DNA from: Actinomycetes bacterium
GTDB lineage: Bacteria > Actinomycetota > Acidimicrobiia > Acidimicrobiales > Acidimicrobiaceae
Assembly: GCA_021822605.1 (NCBI GenBank)
Contig: JAKAQL010000012.1
Location: forward strand, 1-51,804
Direction: 5' to 3'
DNA: 51,804 nucleotides
A program made the translations under genes and the position numbers. The notes under the pieces are model-generated. The model was not told the origin of the DNA. It searched no databases and saw only the letters and a list, made by a program, of their open reading frames with translations. Numbering within the stretch: position 1 is the stretch's first letter; every line of letters starts with the position of its first letter. Below, piece by piece: positions 16,956-25,933 of this stretch.

Positions 16956-16982
16956 GAAGGCGGGGTACCTGACCCCGCCTTC
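16956..16982 (-). terminator. Strong GC hairpin between rpmA and obg
   Basis: GAAGGCGGGGT (16956-16966) and ACCCCGCCTTC (16972-16982) form a perfect 11-pair stem with a 5-base loop, 21 bases before the obg ATG on the transcribed minus strand. There is no U-run after it. It could partly end the ribosomal protein transcript, protect its 3' end or affect obg translation. A TATAGA just after it (minus strand) could be a -10 box for obg. Confidence 0.55.
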
Positions 16983-17122
16983 CGAATCTCACTCACGGTG
17001 CTCGTTGCACCCAACAGGTCTGCTCAGAGACATCAAAACGATTCACGTGCCTCAAGCTACCACGACCCTCTCGGTCCGTGACCACCGAACCGCCTCGCAC
17101 TGGAATCCCTTAGAAGGTGTCC

Positions 17123-17389
17123 CTAGCTAGGGGAGTCCTCGACTGGCACGACAGAGACGACCTTGCGACCCCGATGGATGCCATACACAACCTGACCAAA
17201 CTCCTTGGCAAACAACGTGTCATCACTGCCACGTCCTACATGATTGCCCGGGTAGAATTTCGTACCGCGTTGCCGAACGAGGATCGAACCAGGTTGCACG
17301 GTCTGCCCGCCATACACCTTCACTCCCAGGCGCTGTGCATTGGAGTCGCGGCCGTTCTTAGTAGAACCACCACCCTTAGTCTTTGACAT
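17123..17389 (-). CDS. rpmA: 50S ribosomal protein L27
   Basis: The 88-aa protein has the L27 pattern [20 protein letters not shown] near the N-terminus, then [14 protein letters not shown]. The N-terminus MSKTKGGGS replaces the usual MAHKKGGGS, with no extension needing cleavage. L27 reaches the peptidyl transferase centre of the 50S subunit. It follows rplU after 147 bases, an unusually long gap for this pair, in which I see no gene. Confidence 0.97.
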   Translation of the reverse strand: MSKTKGGGSTKNGRDSNAQRLGVKVYGGQTVQPGSILVRQRGTKFYPGNHVGRGSDDTLFAKEFGQVVYGIHRGRKVVSVVPVEDSPS

Positions 17390-17536
17390 TCTCTCTATAT
17401 CCCCTTCGTATTCGTATTGCCATCACTCGAATCCATGCTCAGCCCACCTGACTGAACACGACCAAAACGCTTCCCGATCGCGAGAAAGATCTCAGCATCC
17501 AATTGCCCTAGAGCAAGTGAGAATCGGTCGTTACAG

Positions 17537-17848
17537 CTATTCGGCGACGATTGCGGTAATTCGGACCCGCGTGTACTTCTGGCGGTGACCGAAGTGTTTA
17601 CGCTCGTTTGCCTTGGACTTATAACGGAAACCAATCACCTTGGTCCCTTTCACCTCATCGACGACCTCACCACGAACGGAGACGCCAGCGAGTTCATCAG
17701 CGCGCGCAAGAATGCGGTCATCATCGACGAACAACACTGGGCGCAACGTCACCTCGTCGCCAGCAGGAAGGTCGAGACGCTCTACCAGAACCGTTCGACC
17801 CTCAAAAACCTTGGCTTGCTTTGAGCCTACATCAACAACTGCATACAT
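17537..17848 (-). CDS. rplU: 50S ribosomal protein L21
   Basis: The 103-aa product matches L21 in length and pattern: MYAVVDVGSKQAKV at the N-terminus and FRYKSKANERKHFGHRQKYT towards the C-terminus. It is a 50S subunit protein binding 23S rRNA. It begins 19 bases after the rne stop, so rne and rplU are probably on one mRNA, as in many actinobacteria. Confidence 0.97.
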   Translation of the reverse strand: MYAVVDVGSKQAKVFEGRTVLVERLDLPAGDEVTLRPVLFVDDDRILARADELAGVSVRGEVVDEVKGTKVIGFRYKSKANERKHFGHRQKYTRVRITAIVAE

Positions 17849-17867
17849 ATCGGAACCAGTATAGGTC

Positions 17868-19436
17868 CTACTGCGTGATCATCGGGTCGATGACGTAGCC
17901 ACTTCCACCGCAACTGGGGCAAACCTCTGACAAAGCCTCTACCAGTCCTTCAGCAATGCGGTGACGGGTCATCTGAACCAGACCCAGCTGCGACATCTCA
18001 TACACATGGGTCTTGGTCTTATCACGCGTGAGCGCGGCACGGAACGCACGCATGACATCCTCCCGATTCTGCGCCTCAATCATGTCAACAAAGTCGATGA
18101 CGATAATCCCCCCGATGTCACGGAGCCTCAGTTGTCGGGCGATCTCTTCTACAGCTTCCAAGTTATTTTTGTGGATTGTCTCCTCAAGAGAGACCGTACC
18201 AACATTACGAGAGGTATTCACGTCGATCACCGTCAACGCCTCAGTTCGGTCGATCACGATGGAACCGCCGGAGGGGAGCCAGACCTTATGTTCAAGAACC
18301 TTCTGAAGCTGCTCGCGAACGTGAAACTGATCGAAAATGGCAAGCTTCTCAGTCTCGGGATTAAAGTACTCCACCCGATCAGCCAACTCCGGAGAGATGG
18401 CCGCCACATACCCAGCGATCTCCTGATAGAGATTTAAGTCGTCAATAGTGACTCCTCGGAACTCACGGTTGAACTCCTCGCGGATCACGCGCACAGCCGA
18501 CGGAGGTTCGCGATAGAGAAGAGCTGGAGCGTGCGCTGATTTGGTCATCTCCTCGATCTTCTTCCACGACTCCATCAAGCTGTCAACATCTCGCTTCAGT
18601 TCCTCCTTGGTGGACCCCTCCGCGGCGGTGCGCAAAATAACACCAAAACCCTCGGGAGCAACGTCGTCAAGAATGCGCCGGAGACGACGGCGCTCGTCAT
18701 CGGGAAGGCGTTTGGAGATCCCAAAACTGCCCCCGCCAGGCAGCAGCACTGCGAACCGCCCTGGCAACGAGACCTCCTGTGTGAGGCGAGCGCCCTTCTG
18801 GGCGATCGGATTCTTTACAACCTGACAGACCACGACCTGCTTGGGTCGCAATAGCTGCTCAATGCGGACATTACGGTCGAATGATTCAAGATCTTCTCGA
18901 TCATAGCGAACGTCACCTCGGTAAAGCACCGCATTCTTGTTGGTGCCAATGTCCACAAAGGCAGCCTCCATGCCTGGGAGCACGTTAGCTACTCGCCCGA
19001 GATAGATGTTGCCACTGATATTGGATTGTGAATCCGAAGCGCGCGACACAAAGTGCTGAATAAGCGTTCTACCCTCAAGTATTGCCACCTGTGTCACGTC
19101 GCCAGCAACATGCACTACCATCTGATAGCGGCCAACCGGGCGACCGTGACGCTCACGAGGCGCGCGCTGGGCGAAGCGACGCTTGATCTTGGCGCCAGCA
19201 TCGATCGTCTCCGCTACCTGGCCTTGGATCTCCATCTCAACTGGGGCCTGTGGTTTGGCTGGTCGCCGCCTCGACTGGGTTCGCCGCGGAGGGTTCGCCG
19301 ACGTCACATCCCCCGATTTCACCGGCTGACGAGCCCGAGAGTTAGACCGTCGATTTGTCGATCGTTGGCTTTGAGCTGGCTTACTTTCGTTCGCAGCCCC
19401 ATCGGTACCGGACCCTACCGGGTTCGTTTCTTCCAT
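17868..19436 (-). CDS. rne: Ribonuclease E/G family endoribonuclease
   Basis: The 522-aa protein is an RNase E/G type enzyme that processes rRNA and mRNA. About the first 100 residues are basic and low-complexity (rich in R, S, Q, P). The catalytic part follows: an S1-like segment (GNIYLGRVANVLPGMEAAFVDIG), the metal-binding aspartates in VIDVNTSRNVG and IIVIDFVDM, and the C-terminal CPSCGGSG zinc-link motif. It is shorter than E. coli RNase E and has no long C-terminal scaffold. ATG at 19436 has AAAGG eight bases upstream. A 280-base gap separates it from the PBP2 gene. Confidence 0.9.
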   Translation of the reverse strand: MEETNPVGSGTDGAANESKPAQSQRSTNRRSNSRARQPVKSGDVTSANPPRRTQSRRRPAKPQAPVEMEIQGQVAETIDAGAKIKRRFAQRAPRERHGRPVGRYQMVVHVAGDVTQVAILEGRTLIQHFVSRASDSQSNISGNIYLGRVANVLPGMEAAFVDIGTNKNAVLYRGDVRYDREDLESFDRNVRIEQLLRPKQVVVCQVVKNPIAQKGARLTQEVSLPGRFAVLLPGGGSFGISKRLPDDERRRLRRILDDVAPEGFGVILRTAAEGSTKEELKRDVDSLMESWKKIEEMTKSAHAPALLYREPPSAVRVIREEFNREFRGVTIDDLNLYQEIAGYVAAISPELADRVEYFNPETEKLAIFDQFHVREQLQKVLEHKVWLPSGGSIVIDRTEALTVIDVNTSRNVGTVSLEETIHKNNLEAVEEIARQLRLRDIGGIIVIDFVDMIEAQNREDVMRAFRAALTRDKTKTHVYEMSQLGLVQMTRHRIAEGLVEALSEVCPSCGGSGYVIDPMITQ

Positions 19437-19718
19437 TCAAAAACCTTTCAAAATCACTCATGCGGGCACTACAGCGCATTTCATACGTTGGAAGATGCCG
19501 AGAGCACCAACACCGTTGGGTGTCGTTCGCATGACTCAAAACAGAATGCGTACTGCTACCATCTCTAGGGGAAATAACCGCGTCGAGGAGCGATAACCGG
19601 TCAACGGCTACCAACTCAGCGGGCACGTACTGCAACATCTCACTCGCCAGTGTAGTGGCCTGACCCGGGGCCGTCGCTCGAAAGCCGCCACCCTGATCGA
19701 CCTCGGTCTCCATGAAGG
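19437..19718 (-). other. Gap between PBP2 gene and rne, with a doubtful ORF
   Basis: A minus-strand frame opens at ATG 19713, five bases after the PBP2 stop (METEVDQGGG...), and ends at 19381 inside rne. Its first 50 residues include LASEMLQYVPAELVAVDRLS, which faintly recalls the radical-SAM-associated protein often found just before rne; it could be a remnant. No strong ribosome binding site is seen. A TACACT hexamer (19654-19649, minus strand) could be a -10 box for rne, which would give it a long 5' leader. Confidence 0.3.
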
Positions 19719-21791
19719 CTATCCATTCTTCTTCTTGGGAGGTGTAGTCAATGCACCCGAGGCGCTCGCTGTCGTCGTGGTTCCCGCCTTTGAACTCCCC
19801 GAAGATTTGACCGTCGTTTTCCTTGCGGGTGCAGGAGCGTTCAATGCAACCGTCGAGCCAGCCGCAAGATGCTTCAGTCCATAGGTGGGAGGAGCAACCG
19901 GATGATCCTTCAGGTACTGAAAGATCTGGCGGACAACCGGTGCTGAGCCCGTGTCACCAAATCCACCCTCCTTGATCACCACCACCACTACATATTTAGG
20001 GCTAGGCTCAGGACCGAAGGCCACAAACCAGGCGTTTGGAACCTCTCCATGAACTGAAGCAGTACCGGTTTTGCCAGCCAACGTATAGCTGCTCTCTGGC
20101 CAACCAAGGAAGATGCCATGAGCGGTTCCTAGTGGGTTGGAGATCACCCCCTCGAAACCGGCGAGAATGGCTGCACGGACCGAGGGGCTTAATGGCACAT
20201 GCCCTGCCACCTTGGGCGCAAAGCGCTTGACGAGATCGCCGTTGCCGTTGACGATTCCCTCGGCAATCCGTGGCACATACCGGGTACCCCCATTGGCAAA
20301 AGTTGCATAGGCGTTCGCCATCTGCAACGGGGTGATTTCAGTTAATCCTTGGCCAAAAGACATCTCGAGTTGGTCGGCTACGTACCACGTGTCGTAGGGA
20401 TAGGCTTGGGGGTAGAGCTGGTGTAACTTCTTCCGGAGCGCTGGGGAGTCGACCATCCCCGCCGCCTCGCCGGGCAGCGCTATCCCCGTCGGTGAGCCCC
20501 ACCCGTACTTTGCGGCCATGTTCTGAATAGGGGTGGCGCCAAACTTTGATTGCTGGGTATAGAAACGGTAACCCAGGGTGTAAAAGAATACATCGTCAGA
20601 GGCACTGATCGCGGTACTGATATCAATCGGACCGAGTGTCTCACCACCCGAGTTATGCAGGCTACAGAAGGAACCAGTGCAGTTGGGGATCACAAAATGA
20701 CCGGTGTCGTCGATGATCGTCGTGGGGCTGAGCAGTCCGTCCTGGAGCGCCGCAGAGGAGGTCGCCAGCTTGAAGGTAGAACCGGGGGTATACACACCCG
20801 AGATCGCCCTATTCAACAATGGATCGCGTGAATTCGCCGCAGTAAGCTTCGCATAGTTGGCGTACGAAATGCCCCCAACCCATAAGCTCGGCTGATAGGT
20901 CGGATAGGAGGCCATCGCGAGCACCGACCCATCGTTGACGCTCTCTACCACAGCAGCCCCGGTGACATCGTTGGAGTACCTGCCAAAGTAACTACTGTAG
21001 CTTCCCTGCAATTGATTCACCCGTTGTGCCAATAGCTTGTCGACGTACTGTTGCAGAGGGAGAGAGATCGTCAATTGAAGGTCGCCGCCTGGTTTGGCAC
21101 GAGTCCTCGACGCGATCCCAACCTCTTGACCGTAGGAGTTCACGATCAGCTTCTCCTCGCCTGGCGTACCATGGAGATAATTCTGATAGCTCTCCTCCAC
21201 GCCAGCGAGACCAATCTGATCACCAGGGGCATAACCCTTCGACGCAAGCTTGGCTAGCTGTTGCGGGCTAATCGCACCGACATAGCCAAGCACGTGTGCA
21301 GCCGTAGAACCATAGGGGTAGGTGCGCTCAGTCTCGAAGTTCGTAGTCACCCCTGGAAATTCGTTGCTGTGCTCGGCAACATAGAGCGCGGTGGCCTGAG
21401 AAATGTTGGATCCGATCGGCGTTGGTACATAGGTTGAGTACTGTGAATTGCGCAGGTCCGATGCGACCTGCGAGACGGGAATCCCCAGCAATTTCGCAAC
21501 TCTGTTCTCCACCTTTGGATGTAGCGATGCTTCATATTGCGATAGCCCAAGAACGTCGACAACCTTGTTGCCTGCCAACACATCCTCTTCTCGAGAGAGG
21601 ATTAACCCACGAGGAGCAGGTACCGCCACCGTCCGTGTCGAGTTCTGTGCCGCAGCCTGCTGAAAGGAGGGCGCCTCAAGCACCTGTAGTGCGTAGAGGC
21701 GAGCGACGAGACCGCCGAGTAGAGCAAGCCCGGTCAACCCGAGCAGGCGGGCCCGGAAACTCAACGAAACCTTCTTCGACCCCTTCGGCAC
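19719..21791 (-). CDS. mrdA: Penicillin-binding protein 2 (elongasome transpeptidase)
   Basis: The 690-aa protein cross-links peptidoglycan for lateral wall growth. It has a short cytoplasmic N-terminus, one membrane segment (LLGLTGLALLGGLVARLYAL), a dimerisation domain and the transpeptidase domain with STFK at 338-341, SASDD (SxN-like, with D at the third position, as in many PBP2) and AGKTGTAS. The tail is a low-complexity stretch of K, S, T, A. GTG at 21791 is chosen because GGAGGT stands four bases upstream, two bases after the mreD stop; the longer frame to 21848 would overlap mreD. rodA, its usual glycosyltransferase partner, is not next to it. Confidence 0.93.
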   Translation of the reverse strand: MPKGSKKVSLSFRARLLGLTGLALLGGLVARLYALQVLEAPSFQQAAAQNSTRTVAVPAPRGLILSREEDVLAGNKVVDVLGLSQYEASLHPKVENRVAKLLGIPVSQVASDLRNSQYSTYVPTPIGSNISQATALYVAEHSNEFPGVTTNFETERTYPYGSTAAHVLGYVGAISPQQLAKLASKGYAPGDQIGLAGVEESYQNYLHGTPGEEKLIVNSYGQEVGIASRTRAKPGGDLQLTISLPLQQYVDKLLAQRVNQLQGSYSSYFGRYSNDVTGAAVVESVNDGSVLAMASYPTYQPSLWVGGISYANYAKLTAANSRDPLLNRAISGVYTPGSTFKLATSSAALQDGLLSPTTIIDDTGHFVIPNCTGSFCSLHNSGGETLGPIDISTAISASDDVFFYTLGYRFYTQQSKFGATPIQNMAAKYGWGSPTGIALPGEAAGMVDSPALRKKLHQLYPQAYPYDTWYVADQLEMSFGQGLTEITPLQMANAYATFANGGTRYVPRIAEGIVNGNGDLVKRFAPKVAGHVPLSPSVRAAILAGFEGVISNPLGTAHGIFLGWPESSYTLAGKTGTASVHGEVPNAWFVAFGPEPSPKYVVVVVIKEGGFGDTGSAPVVRQIFQYLKDHPVAPPTYGLKHLAAGSTVALNAPAPARKTTVKSSGSSKAGTTTTASASGALTTPPKKKNG

Positions 21792-21793
21792 CC

Positions 21794-22309
21794 TTACCTC
21801 CGTTCGAGCATCGGGGTTCGTTCCACGGGTCCGAACACCAGGCGGCAAAGACCCAAAGCGAACACAGCGAGAACGAGATTGATACCTCCCACGATGATCA
21901 CTTCGTCAAGTGTTCTCGCCTGCAGTGGGTTACCAATGCCAAGCAGATAAAGGACCAGGGAACTCAATCCTTCGCCTACAACGCTAGTGGCCCCAACTAT
22001 GAGAATTTTGAGAGCGAGCGGACTTGCGCCGTCCATGCGCTCTATCTCTCCTGCGAGATAGCCAACGACACAGAGAACAAGCGCTGAGATACCAAATGGC
22101 GTCGTAAGGAAGGAGTCGACTAACAAACCAGCAAAGAATCCGGTTAACGCACCAATCTCCCTGCCCCGATAGACTCCCACTGCTGCAACCATCAGCATCA
22201 CGAAATCGGGGTGTATCCCTAAAACCGTGAGTTCGCCAGCCCCTGAACGCTGGACAACAACCGCCGTGAAGATCAGCAAGGGCAATCCAAGTGCCCTCAC
22301 CCACCTCAT
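21794..22309 (-). CDS. mreD: Rod shape-determining protein MreD
   Basis: The 171-aa product has about five hydrophobic segments and the MreD pattern (LGIHPDFVMLMVAAVGVYRG, then GFFAGLLVDSF). It is an inner-membrane part of the elongasome. ATG at 22309 overlaps the mreC stop in ATGA; a longer frame to 22330 is less likely. It is directly followed by the PBP2 gene. mreB, mreC, mreD and mrdA form one unit. Confidence 0.92.
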   Translation of the reverse strand: MRWVRALGLPLLIFTAVVVQRSGAGELTVLGIHPDFVMLMVAAVGVYRGREIGALTGFFAGLLVDSFLTTPFGISALVLCVVGYLAGEIERMDGASPLALKILIVGATSVVGEGLSSLVLYLLGIGNPLQARTLDEVIIVGGINLVLAVFALGLCRLVFGPVERTPMLERR

Positions 22310-23139
22310 GAACCAACCCCTGGCGTCCACTTCAACACCGCAACATACTGAAGAGAGGCGTATTCGACCAACGGGACAGCGCGGATACTCTCCTGGAGAT
22401 CACCTGAGGGATTTGAAACCTGGGTAACCCGAACTGCTGGGATGCCGGGGGGAAATAACTCACCCTGCAGGCCAGACGTCACCAAAACAGCGCCTCGCCG
22501 AATGTGAGTACCAGGTACGACCAGATTAATAGTCAACGGCTGTCCTGTGCCCTGCCCAACTGCAGCACCAACCTGGCCAGTCTTCGGAATCCGAACACCA
22601 ACTGTCGAGGATGGGTCGGTGAGCATGAGCACTGTCGCAGTCGACGAGGTTGTCTGCACCACACGCCCCACCAACCCGGCATCACCTACGACTGGATTGC
22701 CGACCGCTACACCGTTCGCACTCCCCCGGTCGATCACGAACGTAAGCTGCAGATTACTGGGGGTCATTTCGATCACCTCGGCCGGCGTCGACGCGAGCGT
22801 CGTGGCAAAGGGTAAGTCAGTGAGTCGACTCAACTGCGTAAGGGCGCGCAACGCACCAAGGTCCTCAAAATGCGAACGTGCCAGAATACCGATCCTTGAC
22901 TTTAATTGGGCAATCTCTCGTTGGTCAGCTGGGTAGTTCTCAACCCCGTGGTACGCGTTTGCGAGCGGACGAAATACCGTATCGAGTGCCGATTTCGTCG
23001 GATTGACCACATCTGCCACCACCGTCTTCAACGACCCAATGTGCATCCGAGACGCGTTGAAATTGATCGTGATGAGCGAGATCGAAAGCAGAATCAGAAC
23101 AGCAAGCGTTACCCTGGGTCGCTCAAGTAGTCGTGACAA
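22306..23139 (-). CDS. mreC: Rod shape-determining protein MreC
   Basis: The 277-aa protein has one N-terminal membrane segment (VTLAVLILLSISLITINF), a coiled-coil region and the extracytoplasmic beta-barrel domain of MreC (FVIDRGSANGVAVGNPVVGDAGLVGRV). It links MreB filaments to the wall enzymes. The start is TTG at 23139, with AGG inside the preceding intergenic 13 bases; no ATG is near. It overlaps mreD by 4 bases. Confidence 0.93.
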   Translation of the reverse strand: MSRLLERPRVTLAVLILLSISLITINFNASRMHIGSLKTVVADVVNPTKSALDTVFRPLANAYHGVENYPADQREIAQLKSRIGILARSHFEDLGALRALTQLSRLTDLPFATTLASTPAEVIEMTPSNLQLTFVIDRGSANGVAVGNPVVGDAGLVGRVVQTTSSTATVLMLTDPSSTVGVRIPKTGQVGAAVGQGTGQPLTINLVVPGTHIRRGAVLVTSGLQGELFPPGIPAVRVTQVSNPSGDLQESIRAVPLVEYASLQYVAVLKWTPGVGS

Positions 23140-23152
23140 GTCGATGGAGAAC

Positions 23153-24184
23153 CTAGCGCGACGAGGTAATCAAGACCTGCTTGAGCGCCTCAAACTCCTC
23201 CAGGCACTGACCCGAACCGAGGGCCACGCACTGGAGCGGATTCTTCGCGACGACGATAGGCATTCCCGTCTCTTCATGCAATCGTCGATCGAGACCGGCA
23301 AGCAGCGCACCGCCACCGGTAAGCACGATACCCTGGTCCATGATATCTGCCGCCAACTCCGGAGGAGTATTGTCCAGTGTCACCTTTACCGCATCAACGA
23401 TCGCGTTGATGGGCTCAGCAATGGCAGAGCGAATCTCCTCAGTCGTGACCGAGATTGTCTTCGGCAAGCCCGTAACTAAATCTCGCCCCTTGATTTCGGC
23501 TCGCAGCTCCTCCTCGAGTGGATAGGCAGAGGCCAACGTCATCTTGATGGACTCAGAGGTCCGTTCGCCGAGGGCAACGGAGTACTGCTTTTTGATATAG
23601 GCAATAATCGCCTCATCCATCTCGTCGCCACCGACGCGTATGGACCGGGAGGTAACAATCCCACCGAGTGAGATCACCGCGACCTCCGTGGTACCACCAC
23701 CGATGTCAACGACCATGTTACCAGCTGGCTCATGCACAGGAAGACCGGCGCCAATCGCGGCAGCCATCGGTTCCTCGATAATATAGGCAGGCTTTCTTGC
23801 TCCTGCGTACTCGGCCGCTTCTTGGACCGCCCGGCGCTCGACACCCGTGATACCACTAGGGACGCAGATAACCATGCGCGGCTTGCCCATCTTGGATTGA
23901 TTCACCTTATGGATGAAGTAGCGAAGCATCTTCTCGCAGATCTCGAAGTCCGCGATCACACCGTCTTTCAGGGGTCGAATGGCCTGGATGTTCGAAGGTG
24001 TACGCCCAATCATCCTCTTGGCCTCGGCGCCGACGGCTAGCGGACGACCATCCTTGATGTTAATTGCAACCACCGACGGCTCGTTGAGGACGATACCCTT
24101 CCCCCGTACATACACCAACGTGTTGGCGGTACCAAGATCCACTGCGATGTCCTTACCGAATAGACCGCTGTTACCCTTTGCCAT
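23153..24184 (-). CDS. mreB: Rod shape-determining protein MreB
   Basis: The 343-aa actin homologue forms membrane-bound filaments that guide wall synthesis. Motifs: phosphate 1 [11 protein letters not shown], the connector and phosphate 2 [15 protein letters not shown] and the adenosine motif [13 protein letters not shown]. An ideal AGGAGGT site lies just before the ATG. Presence of MreBCD with PBP2 suggests a rod-shaped cell that uses lateral growth, unlike apically growing mycobacteria. Confidence 0.97.
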   Translation of the reverse strand: MAKGNSGLFGKDIAVDLGTANTLVYVRGKGIVLNEPSVVAINIKDGRPLAVGAEAKRMIGRTPSNIQAIRPLKDGVIADFEICEKMLRYFIHKVNQSKMGKPRMVICVPSGITGVERRAVQEAAEYAGARKPAYIIEEPMAAAIGAGLPVHEPAGNMVVDIGGGTTEVAVISLGGIVTSRSIRVGGDEMDEAIIAYIKKQYSVALGERTSESIKMTLASAYPLEEELRAEIKGRDLVTGLPKTISVTTEEIRSAIAEPINAIVDAVKVTLDNTPPELAADIMDQGIVLTGGGALLAGLDRRLHEETGMPIVVAKNPLQCVALGSGQCLEEFEALKQVLITSSR

Positions 24185-24210
24185 CTGACCTCCTAATATC
24201 GGAGCCCCGC

Positions 24211-24627
24211 CTACGTAAGGCGAAACTCTGGGAAGAATAAACCGATTTCGCGTTCTGCTGCCGCAGGTGAATCCGAACCATGAATCAAGTTCTCATCCAT
24301 GAGCATAGCAAGGTCCCCACGGATCGTGCCCGGTGTCGCCTGTGCGGAATTCGTCGCTCCCATCATGGTTCTCACCATCTCCACAACTTGGGGTGGCCCC
24401 TCGACTATACCAACGACAACTGGTCCTCTTGTTAGGAAGCCGATGAGGTCCTGATAAAACGGCTTTTCCTGGTGCTCCGCGTAATGCTGAGCAACCAAAG
24501 TACTTGCCAACTGTCGCAACTCAAGGGTGAGGAACCTCAACCCTCGTTTTTCAAAGCGGCCAAGGATTTCGCCGATCAAGCCGCGCTCGATTGCATCTGG
24601 TTTGAGAATGATGAGAGTAGTAGCCAT
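24211..24627 (-). CDS. ndk: Nucleoside diphosphate kinase
   Basis: The 138-aa enzyme moves the terminal phosphate between nucleoside di- and triphosphates. The N-terminus [19 protein letters not shown] and the phospho-histidine motif NLIHGSDS (H116) are clear. ATG at 24627 fits the family; frames starting at 24663 only add a spurious extension reaching into folC. No Shine-Dalgarno sequence is visible; TACCAT at 24637-24632 (minus strand) resembles a -10 box but is rather close to the start. Confidence 0.95.
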   Translation of the reverse strand: MATTLIILKPDAIERGLIGEILGRFEKRGLRFLTLELRQLASTLVAQHYAEHQEKPFYQDLIGFLTRGPVVVGIVEGPPQVVEMVRTMMGATNSAQATPGTIRGDLAMLMDENLIHGSDSPAAAEREIGLFFPEFRLT

Positions 24628-24649
24628 ACGAATGGTACAGGCTACCGTC

Positions 24650-25933
24650 TCACGACCCCTCAATCAGTAGCCTGGGCGTATCTTTGCACAAAACTGTACC
24701 ACAGGCGCAATGTGACCCGGTGATCAGAATCAACTCAACATCAAGTGAGCTGAGCAAATCGCCAACTGAACGCAACTCAGCCGACCAATCAAGAATACGC
24801 GCGTTCGGGTAAACCTCCTCCACCCCAGCCCGCAGAATCAGCGGTGCTACCCCACAATCGAGCAAGGCAACCACGGCAACCTCCGGGAGCGCCAAGGCTC
24901 TCAAAAACTCACCGGGATCCCGTCCATGACTCATTCCAAGGACGATCCCTACTCGATACTCTTGACCGAAGGTCTCTAGAAGCGCCACACCAAGTGCCGC
25001 GGCCGCCTCGCGATTATGCGCCGTATCGACAACGACAAGAGCTTCTCCTCGTAGCACCTCAAAGCAACCCGGCAAGTGCAGATGCGCCAGTCCACTCTCA
25101 ATGCGCTCGCTCGATAGTCTGCGACCAAGAAGCGCTTCAACTGCATGAATAGCGAGCATGACGTTGAAGCCGGTTGCCTCACCAAAGAGTGGGATGAAAA
25201 AAGATCGGTCACCAAGGGGCGAATGTTCAATAATCTCCTGCCCGCCTACTCCTGGAAAGCGCTCGATCTCAAGCTCATCCATCCAGATGGTGGGGTTGAG
25301 TGAGAGTCGTTCCCTCGCCACCGCCCGCAACGCATCATCGAGAGGTCCTAAGCAAACCGTCGCCCCGTCATGCACGATTCCCAGCTTGTGGTTAAGCACA
25401 TCGGTCAGGGTCGGGCCCAGTTCGTTGAGATGGTCATGTCCAATGGAGGTAATAACCGCCACCTCAGCGTCAATGATGTTCGTCGCGTCGTACCGGCCAC
25501 CCAGTCCAGCCTCAATGACGGCAACCTCACAGCCCTCGAGCGAGAACACTGAAAGTGCTGCCACAAACAACGCTTCAAAGTGCGTGAGCTGAGGAACCAG
25601 CTCTTGATCAGTCATGGCAGCCAGCTGGGCCAGCTCTTGATCCAGACGTCCTGCGTCCACTGGAACTGCGTCGATTATCACCCGCTCCTCGAGCCGACAA
25701 AGATGTGGGGAGCGGAAGAGTCCCACTCGAAAACCCATGTCACCCAGCAACACCGCTACCGTTGCGGCGACACTACCCTTGCCATTGGTACCAGCGACAT
25801 GGATAAACCTGAGACCAGAGTTGATGCCCCCCAATACCGATGCGGCAACTCGCACATTCTCAAGTGGAGACACCGCCACCGAGCGATCGGCCTCAAAGTT
25901 CGGCAGACCCTCCAACCATTCGATGCCCTGCAA
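24650..25933 (-). CDS. folC: Dihydrofolate/folylpolyglutamate synthase FolC
   Basis: The 427-aa Mur-ligase-type enzyme adds glutamate to dihydropteroate and folates. The ATP loop is FIHVAGTNGKGSVAA, and SIGHDHLNELGPTL is the second family motif. The N-terminus GIEWLEGLPNFE matches the usual start of the family, so translation must begin close to TTG 25933. That TTG is the codon directly after the clpX stop TAG and in the same frame as clpX. No own ribosome binding site is obvious, so coupling to clpX termination is likely. Confidence 0.93.
   Translation of the reverse strand: MQGIEWLEGLPNFEADRSVAVSPLENVRVAASVLGGINSGLRFIHVAGTNGKGSVAATVAVLLGDMGFRVGLFRSPHLCRLEERVIIDAVPVDAGRLDQELAQLAAMTDQELVPQLTHFEALFVAALSVFSLEGCEVAVIEAGLGGRYDATNIIDAEVAVITSIGHDHLNELGPTLTDVLNHKLGIVHDGATVCLGPLDDALRAVARERLSLNPTIWMDELEIERFPGVGGQEIIEHSPLGDRSFFIPLFGEATGFNVMLAIHAVEALLGRRLSSERIESGLAHLHLPGCFEVLRGEALVVVDTAHNREAAAALGVALLETFGQEYRVGIVLGMSHGRDPGEFLRALALPEVAVVALLDCGVAPLILRAGVEEVYPNARILDWSAELRSVGDLLSSLDVELILITGSHCACGTVLCKDTPRLLIEGS

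Noticed and set aside
17503-17516. Pseudo-palindrome TTGCCCTAGAGCAA between rplU and rpmA
   Set aside because: Its two central mismatches and short arms are expected by chance; no regulatory context.
21422-22087. 221-codon open frame opposite PBP2 and mreD
   Set aside because: It overlaps two clearly identified genes for its whole length and has no recognisable product or ribosome binding site.
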